From assembly GCA_964459065.1 (NCBI GenBank), contig CAYWMN010000180.1, forward strand, positions 1-7,845: a DNA stretch of 7,845 bases. The letters run 5' to 3'. Position 1 is the stretch's first letter. Each line of letters opens with the position of its first letter. This DNA is from JAMCXS01 sp964459065 (GTDB lineage Bacteria; Acidobacteriota; Terriglobia; UBA7540). Under the pieces are notes generated by a model that saw only the letters and a list, made by a program, of their open reading frames with translations, was not told where the DNA came from and ran no database searches. Positions 1 through 6,128 of the stretch are shown here, piece by piece. The translations under genes and the position numbers were made by a program.

Positions 1-23
1 AGGCTGCGGTGGTATAGGAATAG

Positions 24-791
24 CTGTTTATACAGTGGGATGCCTCCGGGTCCATCGCGCTTCTGAAGATGAACCGCTCACCTCACAATATTTTTAACCT
101 CGAAATGTTGAAAGAAATGTCGGGCGCAATTGAAACTCTCAATAATCGGGACAACGTCCGATTGATCTTGTTGGATGCCTCGGACGGATGCGAAGGTTAC
201 TTTTCTATGGGGCTCGGGGCTGAGGGCTATACCTCGCAGCTGGTTTTTGAGGTAATGGACGCCTTTCACTCCATCTTCCGGGTCATGCTGGAGGCTTCGA
301 TTCCAGTCATGGGCGTTGTCAACGGCATCGCTTCCGGGGCCGGAAGCGAGCTGGCCGCCTTCTGCGACCTGGTAATCGCCACGGAAGAAGCGGTGTTCCG
401 GCAGCCGGAAATTAAGCTGGGCGTTTTCCCGCCTTTTGGCGCAGTTGTTTATCCACGCGTCATTGGACCACGGCGCGCAATGGAATTTCTATTAACTGGG
501 GAGCCGATCAACGCCCGCGTGGCGCTTGAAATCGGGCTTGTCAACCGCGTCGTGCCGCGCGCCCAACTCACGGAAACGGTTGAGAGCATCTCCCAGCGGA
601 TTTGCGATGAAAGCGGGCCCGTCTTGCGGCTGCTGAAGCGTGTTATCTTCAACGGAACCTGGATGCCCTTCACCGAAGCCCTCAAGCGTTCGCAGGATAT
701 TTACCTTAATCAGTTGTTTGAACTCGAAGATTCGCAGGAAGGGCTTCGCGCCCTGATTGAGAAGCGCCGCCCGATTTGGAAAAATTGCTAG
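24..791 (+). CDS. Enoyl-CoA hydratase/isomerase (crotonase) family protein, dienoyl-CoA hydratase-like
   Basis: Crotonase-fold enzyme, expected to add water to an enoyl-CoA or dienoyl-CoA thioester in the cytoplasm. Numbering from the CTG at 24 gives 255 residues, a normal family length. Visible landmarks are the FSMG segment (about residues 59-62) of the first oxyanion-hole region, the NGIASGAGSEL segment (100-110) with the second, and two acidic residues where rat mitochondrial hydratase has its catalytic pair: Glu109 in SEL and Glu129 in QPEIKLG. The usual Asp after FSxG is Gly here. The FHSIFR (81-86) and QPEIKLGVFPP (127-137) stretches recall cyclohexa-1,5-dienecarbonyl-CoA hydratases of the benzoyl-CoA pathway, but substrate cannot be fixed by reading. 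Start: the first ATG (69) would remove the first beta strand (IQWDASGSIALLK), which clearly belongs to the fold. No ATG, GTG or TTG lies between the stop at 21-23 and 69, so CTG 24, preceded by AGGA at 16-19, is the best guess. An upstream frameshift or sequence error is the alternative. Family is sure; start and substrate are not. Confidence 0.85.
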   Translation: MFIQWDASGSIALLKMNRSPHNIFNLEMLKEMSGAIETLNNRDNVRLILLDASDGCEGYFSMGLGAEGYTSQLVFEVMDAFHSIFRVMLEASIPVMGVVNGIASGAGSELAAFCDLVIATEEAVFRQPEIKLGVFPPFGAVVYPRVIGPRRAMEFLLTGEPINARVALEIGLVNRVVPRAQLTETVESISQRICDESGPVLRLLKRVIFNGTWMPFTEALKRSQDIYLNQLFELEDSQEGLRALIEKRRPIWKNC

Positions 792-815
792 CCGGCTTTC
801 CAGCAGATATCCAAG

Positions 816-850
816 AACCCAAGCTGTCACCGTGAACCGCGCGGGTTTTT
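816..850 (+). terminator. Possible weak terminator after the hydratase gene
   Basis: In the convergent gap between the hydratase gene and purQ, a short hairpin (AACC at 835-838 with GGTT at 844-847) runs directly into five T residues (846-850). A longer-range pairing of AACCC (816-820) with GGGTT (843-847) is also possible. The stem is only four or five pairs, so this is suggestive only. I see no convincing T-tract hairpin on the minus strand for the end of purQ. Confidence 0.25.
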
Positions 851-872
851 CAGGCCGCGAGAAACAGCAGAC

Positions 873-1598
873 CTAGCGGTTCAGCCACCGGACAAGATTT
901 CCGAAGAGAGTCAATCCGTCCTGCGAATAGTGCGAAGGCAGTGCGGCCCGCTCGGGATGGGGCATCAGGCCCAGAACAAGGCCCGTTTCATCCGTCACAC
1001 CCGCGACGCCATCCGGCGATCCGTTCGGATTGTCAGGATATTCCATGGTGGGCTTGCCTTGCTCGTCGGTATATCGAAATAGGGTTCGGTGCGGTTCCTG
1101 GCTAAAAAGCGTCCGCCCTTCTCCGTGCGCGATGGGCATTCGCAAGAGGGTGCCTTCAAGGCCTTCCGTCCAGATGGATTTCTCCCGGGAAACAAGCAGT
1201 CGAATCCGGCGGTCTTCAAAGTGGGAAGACTGATTTTCCACCAGCCCCATCGCACGGCTGCCCGGCGTACGGCTGGGAAGGATTCCGGCTTCGGTGAGGA
1301 TTTGGAAACCATTACAGATGCCGAGTAAAGGACGTTTTGCTTGGAGGAACTCCGCCACCTGATCCCGCAGCGTCGCCACCAACATCGTCGCAAAGATTCG
1401 GCCGGCGCCCAGGTGATCGCCATAGGAGAACCCGCCGGGGATAATCGCCGCGCCATAATCGGTCAGCCGGCTCCGTCTCTGGAGCAGATCCCGCAAGTGG
1501 ACAAGAGCGGTTTCGCCGCCCGCGAACTCAACCGCCGCCGCCGTCTCCTCATGGCAATTCGTGCCTGGAGCATAAAGGATCGCAATGGGAGTCCGCAT
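873..1598 (-). CDS. purQ: Phosphoribosylformylglycinamidine synthase, glutaminase subunit PurQ
   Basis: Class I glutamine amidotransferase subunit of FGAM synthase. It hydrolyses glutamine and passes ammonia to PurL, which converts FGAR to FGAM in step four of cytoplasmic purine synthesis. The 241-residue protein begins with the family signature APGTNCHEET (10-19), has PGGFSYGDHLGAG (54-66), the nucleophile Cys95 in GICNGFQ, and the other two triad residues His214 and Glu216 in MPHPE. The open frame extends 22 codons further upstream, but that part overlaps the purL end and lacks family sequence. The ATG at 1598 shares one base with the purL stop (TAATG), and a GAGGTG ribosome site (1607-1612) sits eight bases before it, inside the purL coding end. 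This arrangement points to coupled, roughly equimolar translation of the two subunits. All catalytic residues are present and I see no break. Confidence 0.96.
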   Translation of the reverse strand: MRTPIAILYAPGTNCHEETAAAVEFAGGETALVHLRDLLQRRSRLTDYGAAIIPGGFSYGDHLGAGRIFATMLVATLRDQVAEFLQAKRPLLGICNGFQILTEAGILPSRTPGSRAMGLVENQSSHFEDRRIRLLVSREKSIWTEGLEGTLLRMPIAHGEGRTLFSQEPHRTLFRYTDEQGKPTMEYPDNPNGSPDGVAGVTDETGLVLGLMPHPERAALPSHYSQDGLTLFGNLVRWLNR

Positions 1599-4402
1599 TA
1601 TTCCAACACCTCGCGGAGAGTCCGGCTCCAGATGGATTCCAGCCGGGAAATCTCGTCCTGCCACATCACGTTGCCGCCTTCAGCAAGAACGATTCGGGGT
1701 TCAGAGATGACTTCGCCAATCTGCTGGCAGGGCACGTTCAGACGAGAAAGCGCCGCCGGGGCGTCCGGCGAAACCTCCAGCAGCATGGAGCCAACAAATT
1801 CGCCGAAAAGCCAACCATCGCGGCGGCCCTGGATCGGCGCATTCAATTCAATCTTGGCTCCCAGTCCGGAACCCAACGCCGCTTCAAAAATCCGAAGCAG
1901 CAATCCCCCTTCAGCGATAGCCGATCCTGAAACGTAGTATTCCTGCTCATGCAGTTCGCGGGCAGCATTCCACACGGCTCGGATCGCTCCAGCGTTGCCG
2001 GGATCGAACAAACGGCTGCCCCGCTGGCCGAACGTGTCGGCATATACGCTTCCGTCCAGGATTTCCGGCTGCGCCGGGCCCAGCAAAACGAGCTTGTTCC
2101 CTGCCCTCTTGAATTCCTTGGTCACGATGTTTCCGGCGTCGGGAACCCGGCCCATCGCGGCCACGGCCAGCGTCATGGGAACATCGATTCTGCGGCTGCC
2201 GGCGTCAAATGTTCCGGAGCTGGAATCCTTGCCTGAAATAAAGGGAATCCCCGTAGCGACTGAAAGATCCGCGATCGCTTTGACCATTTGGGTAAGGTCC
2301 CAGGCAATCTCCGGCGTAAGGCGGGGGGTATAAAAATTGTCGCAAAGAACAATCTCGCGCGAGTCCACGCCGGCCACAACCGCTTTCGTCACCGCCTCAA
2401 TCATCATCAGCCGCGACATCAGCGCGGGATCGATTTCGCCATAAAACGGATTGAAGGCAAGGGTCGTAACGACACCGTAAGGCTTGCCGTGAAGCGGTGC
2501 CAAAACGGACAGGCTTGTGGGCATCCGATCGTTCCGGCCTCCGTAAGGGCCCACCGCCGTCCGGCCTTGCACGGAGGTATCAAAGCGGACACCGGCGGGG
2601 CTTTGGTCAGCGCAGTGGTAGTGTGAAAGAACGGCATCAACCGCACTGCGCCACGCTTGCGGCGAGCTCGGCTCGGCAAGGTCCACGGGCTTTAACGTAC
2701 GCTGCGGCTCCGACATCGAAATGGGATCAAGAGGACATCCCTTCCACAAAAAGGACATGTCCAGATCAACCACGGTCTGGCCGCGCCAGGTGGCTTGAAG
2801 TTTTTGGGTTGAGTTAAAGCTGCCGATCAAGGAGTGGGCGACTTCATAACGGTCGAGAATTTCCATCGCTTCCTCGATCTTTTCCGGCGGGATGACCATC
2901 AGCATCCGTTCCTGCGATTCGGAGAGCAGGATTTCCCATGCCGTCAGGCTGGTATCTTTCAACGGAACCTGATCCAGGTCCAGTTGAACGCCGGTTTCGC
3001 CGCCGATTTCGCCCGCCGCCGAAGAGATCCCGCCGGCGCCCAAATCCGTGATGGCGCGAATGCAGCCCGCGTCACGCAGAACGGGAATGGCCGTGGTGAA
3101 GCGCCGCTCCGTAATGGGATGGCCGATCTGGACGGCTGCGAATTCCTTTTCAAGCGTCGCTCCCGTCATGCCGGTCGAGCTCGCCGTTGCGCCGTGAATG
3201 CCGTCCCGGCCCGTTTGGCCGCCCACCAGCAGCGCCAGGTCGCCGGGCTGCGGCGAATCCTTCAGGGCATGCTTCCGAGGGATCAATCCGATTGAATGGC
3301 CCAGTGCAAAACATTTTGGATATCCCGGATGGCAGCGATAGACCGGATGCATCATGGGAATGCCCATGGGATTCATGTAGTACGAGGTCGCCCGGATGGA
3401 TTCGGTCAAAATGAGCTGCGGGTGCAGCGCGCCCGAGGGGACCTCATCGTCGGGGAGGCGCGGGTCCAGGGTTCCCATGATGGTTGTTCCGCCGATGGGG
3501 TAGGCTCCTTTGCCGAAACCCAAAGTGTCCCGGATGACGCCGCCGTGTTTGGTGGCGATGCCGCCGAAAGGAGCAATCGAACTGGGGAAATTGTGGGTTT
3601 CGCCCTTAATGGTAACAACCCAGCCCGCATAGAATTCCATCCCGCCGGCGTTGTCCTTGAAAGACGAAACCACCAGGGGATGGGAAATCTGCGCCGTAGC
3701 CTGGCTCAGCAACTTCAGCAAGCCCAAACTCTTCCAGGTGGTGTGGTAACAGTGGTCGCTCCAGCTTTGCACGAGGATTTCGATTTCGGCGTCGGAATGC
3801 GGCCCGCCATGTTCGAGCTCATGCGACTGGATGGCTTTCATCTGCGATAGCGGCGCGTACCAGGATTTCGCCGCCGAAAGCGCTGCAAGCTCGCTGTCAG
3901 CAAGGCCTCGCAAAAGCACTCGGTCCACGGGTTCGGGCTTTCCCGAAGGGTGCAGGGTCTCATAGACCTCTTCCGGTTCGCGAACCCGCTCAACAATCTT
4001 GTTGTAGAGGAAGCGTGAAGCGATCTTGCGGGCTTCAGATTCGTCAAGGCCGCCAAACTGGTAACGGCGGCTCAGGCGCGCGAACTGCAGCTTGCTTTCG
4101 CCTAACGCCCGCGCCGCCTCCAGAATGGACGGGGTTTCCGGATCGGTCACTGCAGGACGGTAAGCGATTTCAAGGATTGGCCCGTAGGCGGGATCTAACT
4201 GCGAGCGGTCAGCCGCAACCTGATAGAGCGGATTAACGAACAACGGCAGGAGCTTGTCAACGGCGACCTCACCCTCCAGCCAATAGACGCGCTCAATGGT
4301 CAGCTGGTCGAGTTGCGGATAGCCGTGCCGCCGAAAAAAGTTAAACCAGTTGCGGGCTTCCGGATCGTCTTGGGAAAGTGTATAAACCGCCTGAATTGTC
4401 AT
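1598..4402 (-). CDS. purL: FGAM synthase, synthetase subunit PurL with fused N-terminal PurS-like region
   Basis: Synthetase subunit that uses ATP and PurQ-derived ammonia to turn FGAR into FGAM. At 934 residues it is longer than small PurL (about 720-740) and shorter than the single-chain enzyme (about 1300), because it has an N-terminal extension but no glutaminase domain. Residues 1-64 and 76-141 look like two PurS-type repeats; the second has YRPAVTDPE and a C-terminal LYNKIVERV that aligns by eye with known PurS. A linker follows, then the first synthetase half: WSDHCYH (214-220), IKGETHN (265-271), GGIATKHGGVIRD (280-292), GGQTGRDGIHGA (394-405), ITDLGAGGISSA (451-462) and LSESQERM (493-500). 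The second half has FISGKDSSSG (721-730). The C-terminal motif usually read as DxS(D/E)GG is SAIAEGG here, lacking the Asp. The ATG at 4402 fits the start of the first repeat, though its ribosome site is poor. It overlaps purQ by one base. Identity is firm; the repeat boundaries are inferred by eye. Confidence 0.95.
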   Translation of the reverse strand: MTIQAVYTLSQDDPEARNWFNFFRRHGYPQLDQLTIERVYWLEGEVAVDKLLPLFVNPLYQVAADRSQLDPAYGPILEIAYRPAVTDPETPSILEAARALGESKLQFARLSRRYQFGGLDESEARKIASRFLYNKIVERVREPEEVYETLHPSGKPEPVDRVLLRGLADSELAALSAAKSWYAPLSQMKAIQSHELEHGGPHSDAEIEILVQSWSDHCYHTTWKSLGLLKLLSQATAQISHPLVVSSFKDNAGGMEFYAGWVVTIKGETHNFPSSIAPFGGIATKHGGVIRDTLGFGKGAYPIGGTTIMGTLDPRLPDDEVPSGALHPQLILTESIRATSYYMNPMGIPMMHPVYRCHPGYPKCFALGHSIGLIPRKHALKDSPQPGDLALLVGGQTGRDGIHGATASSTGMTGATLEKEFAAVQIGHPITERRFTTAIPVLRDAGCIRAITDLGAGGISSAAGEIGGETGVQLDLDQVPLKDTSLTAWEILLSESQERMLMVIPPEKIEEAMEILDRYEVAHSLIGSFNSTQKLQATWRGQTVVDLDMSFLWKGCPLDPISMSEPQRTLKPVDLAEPSSPQAWRSAVDAVLSHYHCADQSPAGVRFDTSVQGRTAVGPYGGRNDRMPTSLSVLAPLHGKPYGVVTTLAFNPFYGEIDPALMSRLMMIEAVTKAVVAGVDSREIVLCDNFYTPRLTPEIAWDLTQMVKAIADLSVATGIPFISGKDSSSGTFDAGSRRIDVPMTLAVAAMGRVPDAGNIVTKEFKRAGNKLVLLGPAQPEILDGSVYADTFGQRGSRLFDPGNAGAIRAVWNAARELHEQEYYVSGSAIAEGGLLLRIFEAALGSGLGAKIELNAPIQGRRDGWLFGEFVGSMLLEVSPDAPAALSRLNVPCQQIGEVISEPRIVLAEGGNVMWQDEISRLESIWSRTLREVLE
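1607..1612 (-). promoter_or_regulatory. Ribosome binding site that fixes the purQ start
   Basis: GAGGTG on the minus strand lies eight bases upstream of the purQ ATG (1596-1598), within the last codons of purL. It selects this ATG over the longer in-frame start at 1664 and supports reinitiation or coupled translation after the purL TAA. Confidence 0.7.
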
Positions 4403-4430
4403 TGGAGATCGTATCTAACCTTAAATTGGT

Positions 4431-4436
4431 ATTATA
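4431..4436 (-). promoter_or_regulatory. Likely -10 box of a purLQ promoter
   Basis: A perfect TATAAT on the minus strand lies 28 bases before the purL ATG, in the 78-base gap after the sulfatase gene. The stretch around it is noticeably AT-rich compared with the genes. No good -35 hexamer is seen at the expected 16-18 base distance (GTGCCC at 17), so the promoter call rests on the -10 box and position. A start near 4424 would leave a leader of about 20 bases, too short for a purine riboswitch. Confidence 0.45.
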
Positions 4437-4480
4437 GCGGTTTTTTGAATCTAGGGCACTCGCTCGGCTGGGTGTTCCCC

Positions 4481-5992
4481 TTACGGCCGGTGCCAGGCAA
4501 AAAGCCTCTGCTTCATCTCCGAGACCTTTTCCCGGTAGGCCGGCAGGAGCGCCAGATTCTTCATCTCCTGAGGGTCGTTGCGCAAATCGTAAAGCTCCGC
4601 CATGTCGCCTACGTAATAACAATATTTGTAATCGCCGTGCCGAATCATAAACCTGGGCTCCTTGCTGTGCGTGGCAAATTCGGCAAAAACCGTGGTGTCC
4701 AGCGTTTGGTGCGGGTGTTGCAGGCTCGCCGCAAAGCTGCCGCCATCGAGGCTCGGAGGAATGGGCAGGCCGCACAATTCCGTGAGCGTCGCCAGCATCT
4801 GCACCTGGCTCACGGGCGTGTTGCATTGAACGTTTTGAGCCGTCATCCCCGGAACCCGGAACAGCAGCGGCACTCCCACCGAGGGATCGTAGAAAACAAA
4901 TTTGGCCCACAAGCCGTGACGGCCGAGCATCTCGCCGTGGTCGGCTGTGTACACCACGATGGTGTCGTCCTCCAGGCCCAGTTCCCGCAATGTTGCCAGA
5001 ACCTTTCCGATGCAATCGTCTGTCTGCGCGAGCTGCGCGTAATACATGGCAAGCCGGATTCTCACGTTCTCGGGATGGCGGAGCTCGGGCGTGCCGCCGG
5101 GCCATTCAATCGACTTACGGATCACGCGCGGCACGGTGGAAAGGTCCACCTTGCCCCAGCTCGCAGGCAACTTCATCTGCCCGGGATTAAACATTGAAGC
5201 AAAACGCCCCGCAGGCATAAACGGACCGTGAGGCTTGAGGAAAGAAGAAATCAGCATAAATGGTCCCTTCTTTCCATAAGTCCTGAGAAAGCGGATCGAC
5301 TCGCGCGCCACAAAGCTTTCAAAGTGGTCTTCCTCGGCAAGATGCGACACGCGGCCGACGGCAACATGCCCTTCGCGGGCATCGTCGATTCGCACGCCTG
5401 CCCACGGGTCGCCATTGCTCCAAAGTTCCGGGATTTGCGGTTGCCCCGCCCCATCATTCGGGAAGCCAAGCTCGTCGGCCCAGATCTTCGTCTTGGGTCC
5501 AAGATACTGGAACCATTCGTTGAAATCCAAATGGTAGTCGAAGCCATGCGTTTGGCCGTCGTCAAAATGCATCTTGCCGATCAGTGACGTCATGTATCCA
5601 CTGTCGTGGAAATAGTGCGCGAGGGTTTTGTGCTCGTAGGGCCACGGCGTCTCGTTGCTATAGCAGCCGTTGTGGTGGGTGTAGAGACCCGTCAACATGG
5701 AGGCGCGCGACGGCAGGCAAACGGGATTGGTGCAATAGGCATGCTCAAAGCGCACGCCGCTCCGCGCCAGAGCGTCAAGGTTGGGAGTGTGCGCTACCGA
5801 ATCCCCATTCGCGCCCAAGGCGGTAGGAGTATGCTGGTCACTCATCAACAAGAGGACGTTCTTCGGCTTGCCTCCCCTGCGCGAGCTTCGCTCGCCGGGA
5901 TTGCCCACCGCCCCTTCGAGCGCTCTGGTCTGCGCCAGTCCTGCTCCCGCCGCCAGCGCTCCCAAAAAATCTCTCCGGTCCAGGTTCGACAT
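4481..5992 (-). CDS. Tat-exported type I (S1 family) sulfatase, formylglycine-dependent
   Basis: Metal-dependent sulfate ester hydrolase of the alkaline-phosphatase superfamily, 503 residues. The N-terminus DRRDFLGALAAGAG (5-18) is a twin-arginine signal, so the enzyme should be exported folded to the periplasm or outside. Core features: SDQH (51-54) for metal binding, CLPSR (92-96), the C-x-P-S-R signature in which Cys92 (TGC) is oxidised to formylglycine, GKMHFDD (139-145), KPHGPF (253-258), TADHGEMLGRHGLWAK (349-364) with Asp351, His352 and Lys364, and VPLLFRVPG (374-382). The ELYDLRNDP segment (466-474) is the typical C-terminal sulfatase motif. Start choice: the ATG at 5992 has AAGGAG six bases upstream; the longer frame reaching to 6400 is an overlap with the permease gene. 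No maturation enzyme is encoded in the window. Substrate is unknown: the family includes glycan, choline and other ester sulfatases. It sits between the permease gene and purL on the same strand. Confidence 0.94.
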   Translation of the reverse strand: MSNLDRRDFLGALAAGAGLAQTRALEGAVGNPGERSSRRGGKPKNVLLLMSDQHTPTALGANGDSVAHTPNLDALARSGVRFEHAYCTNPVCLPSRASMLTGLYTHHNGCYSNETPWPYEHKTLAHYFHDSGYMTSLIGKMHFDDGQTHGFDYHLDFNEWFQYLGPKTKIWADELGFPNDGAGQPQIPELWSNGDPWAGVRIDDAREGHVAVGRVSHLAEEDHFESFVARESIRFLRTYGKKGPFMLISSFLKPHGPFMPAGRFASMFNPGQMKLPASWGKVDLSTVPRVIRKSIEWPGGTPELRHPENVRIRLAMYYAQLAQTDDCIGKVLATLRELGLEDDTIVVYTADHGEMLGRHGLWAKFVFYDPSVGVPLLFRVPGMTAQNVQCNTPVSQVQMLATLTELCGLPIPPSLDGGSFAASLQHPHQTLDTTVFAEFATHSKEPRFMIRHGDYKYCYYVGDMAELYDLRNDPQEMKNLALLPAYREKVSEMKQRLFAWHRP

Positions 5993-5998
5993 AGCAGA

Positions 5999-6004
5999 CT
6001 CCTT
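5999..6004 (-). promoter_or_regulatory. Ribosome binding site that fixes the sulfatase start
   Basis: AAGGAG on the minus strand, six bases before the ATG at 5990-5992. It decides for this start, which also begins exactly at the Tat signal peptide, against the 136-codon longer open frame. Confidence 0.8.
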
Positions 6005-6092
6005 CTGTTTCAGGGGACAGGGGCATTGGCATTGAGTGACACGGCATGGCAAACAATTTGATGTTGCTGCTTCTGCCCAAGCGGCTTCTGCA

Positions 6093-6115
6093 AATTCCGG
6101 GTATGGATCGGAATT
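6093..6115 (-). repeat. Inverted repeat between permease and sulfatase genes
   Basis: Perfect seven-base arms AATTCCG (6093-6099) and CGGAATT (6109-6115) flank a nine-base loop, starting 13 bases after the permease stop. On the minus-strand transcript it would form a hairpin, but only three U residues follow, so it is not a standard intrinsic terminator. It could stabilise the 3' end of the permease message, dampen read-through into the sulfatase gene, or bind a protein. The rest of this 136-base gap shows an eight-base direct repeat (GCTTCTGC at 6069-6076 and 6084-6091) and no clear promoter. Confidence 0.4.
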
Positions 6116-6128
6116 GGCAACAGTACCG

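Noticed and set aside
11..40. Possible upstream gene end at the left edge
   Set aside because: Only about 20 bases precede the hydratase frame; the stops at 15-17 and 21-23 are too little to support a gene call.
1599..1664. Upstream extension of purQ by 22 codons
   Set aside because: It lies within the purL coding end, lacks family sequence, and the ATG at 1598 has a good ribosome site and matches the usual PurQ start.
2834..3295. Plus-strand open frame of 153 codons, and several like it between 1000 and 4250
   Set aside because: These are shadows of purL and purQ, both of which have complete family motifs on the minus strand.
4403..4480. Possible purine riboswitch before purL
   Set aside because: The gap is too short, and I see neither the conserved core nor the paired stems of a purine aptamer.
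4313..5197. Long plus-strand open frame of 294 codons
   Set aside because: It lies opposite the purL start and the sulfatase gene, has a composition rich in Arg, His and Gln typical of antisense frames, and matches no family I know.
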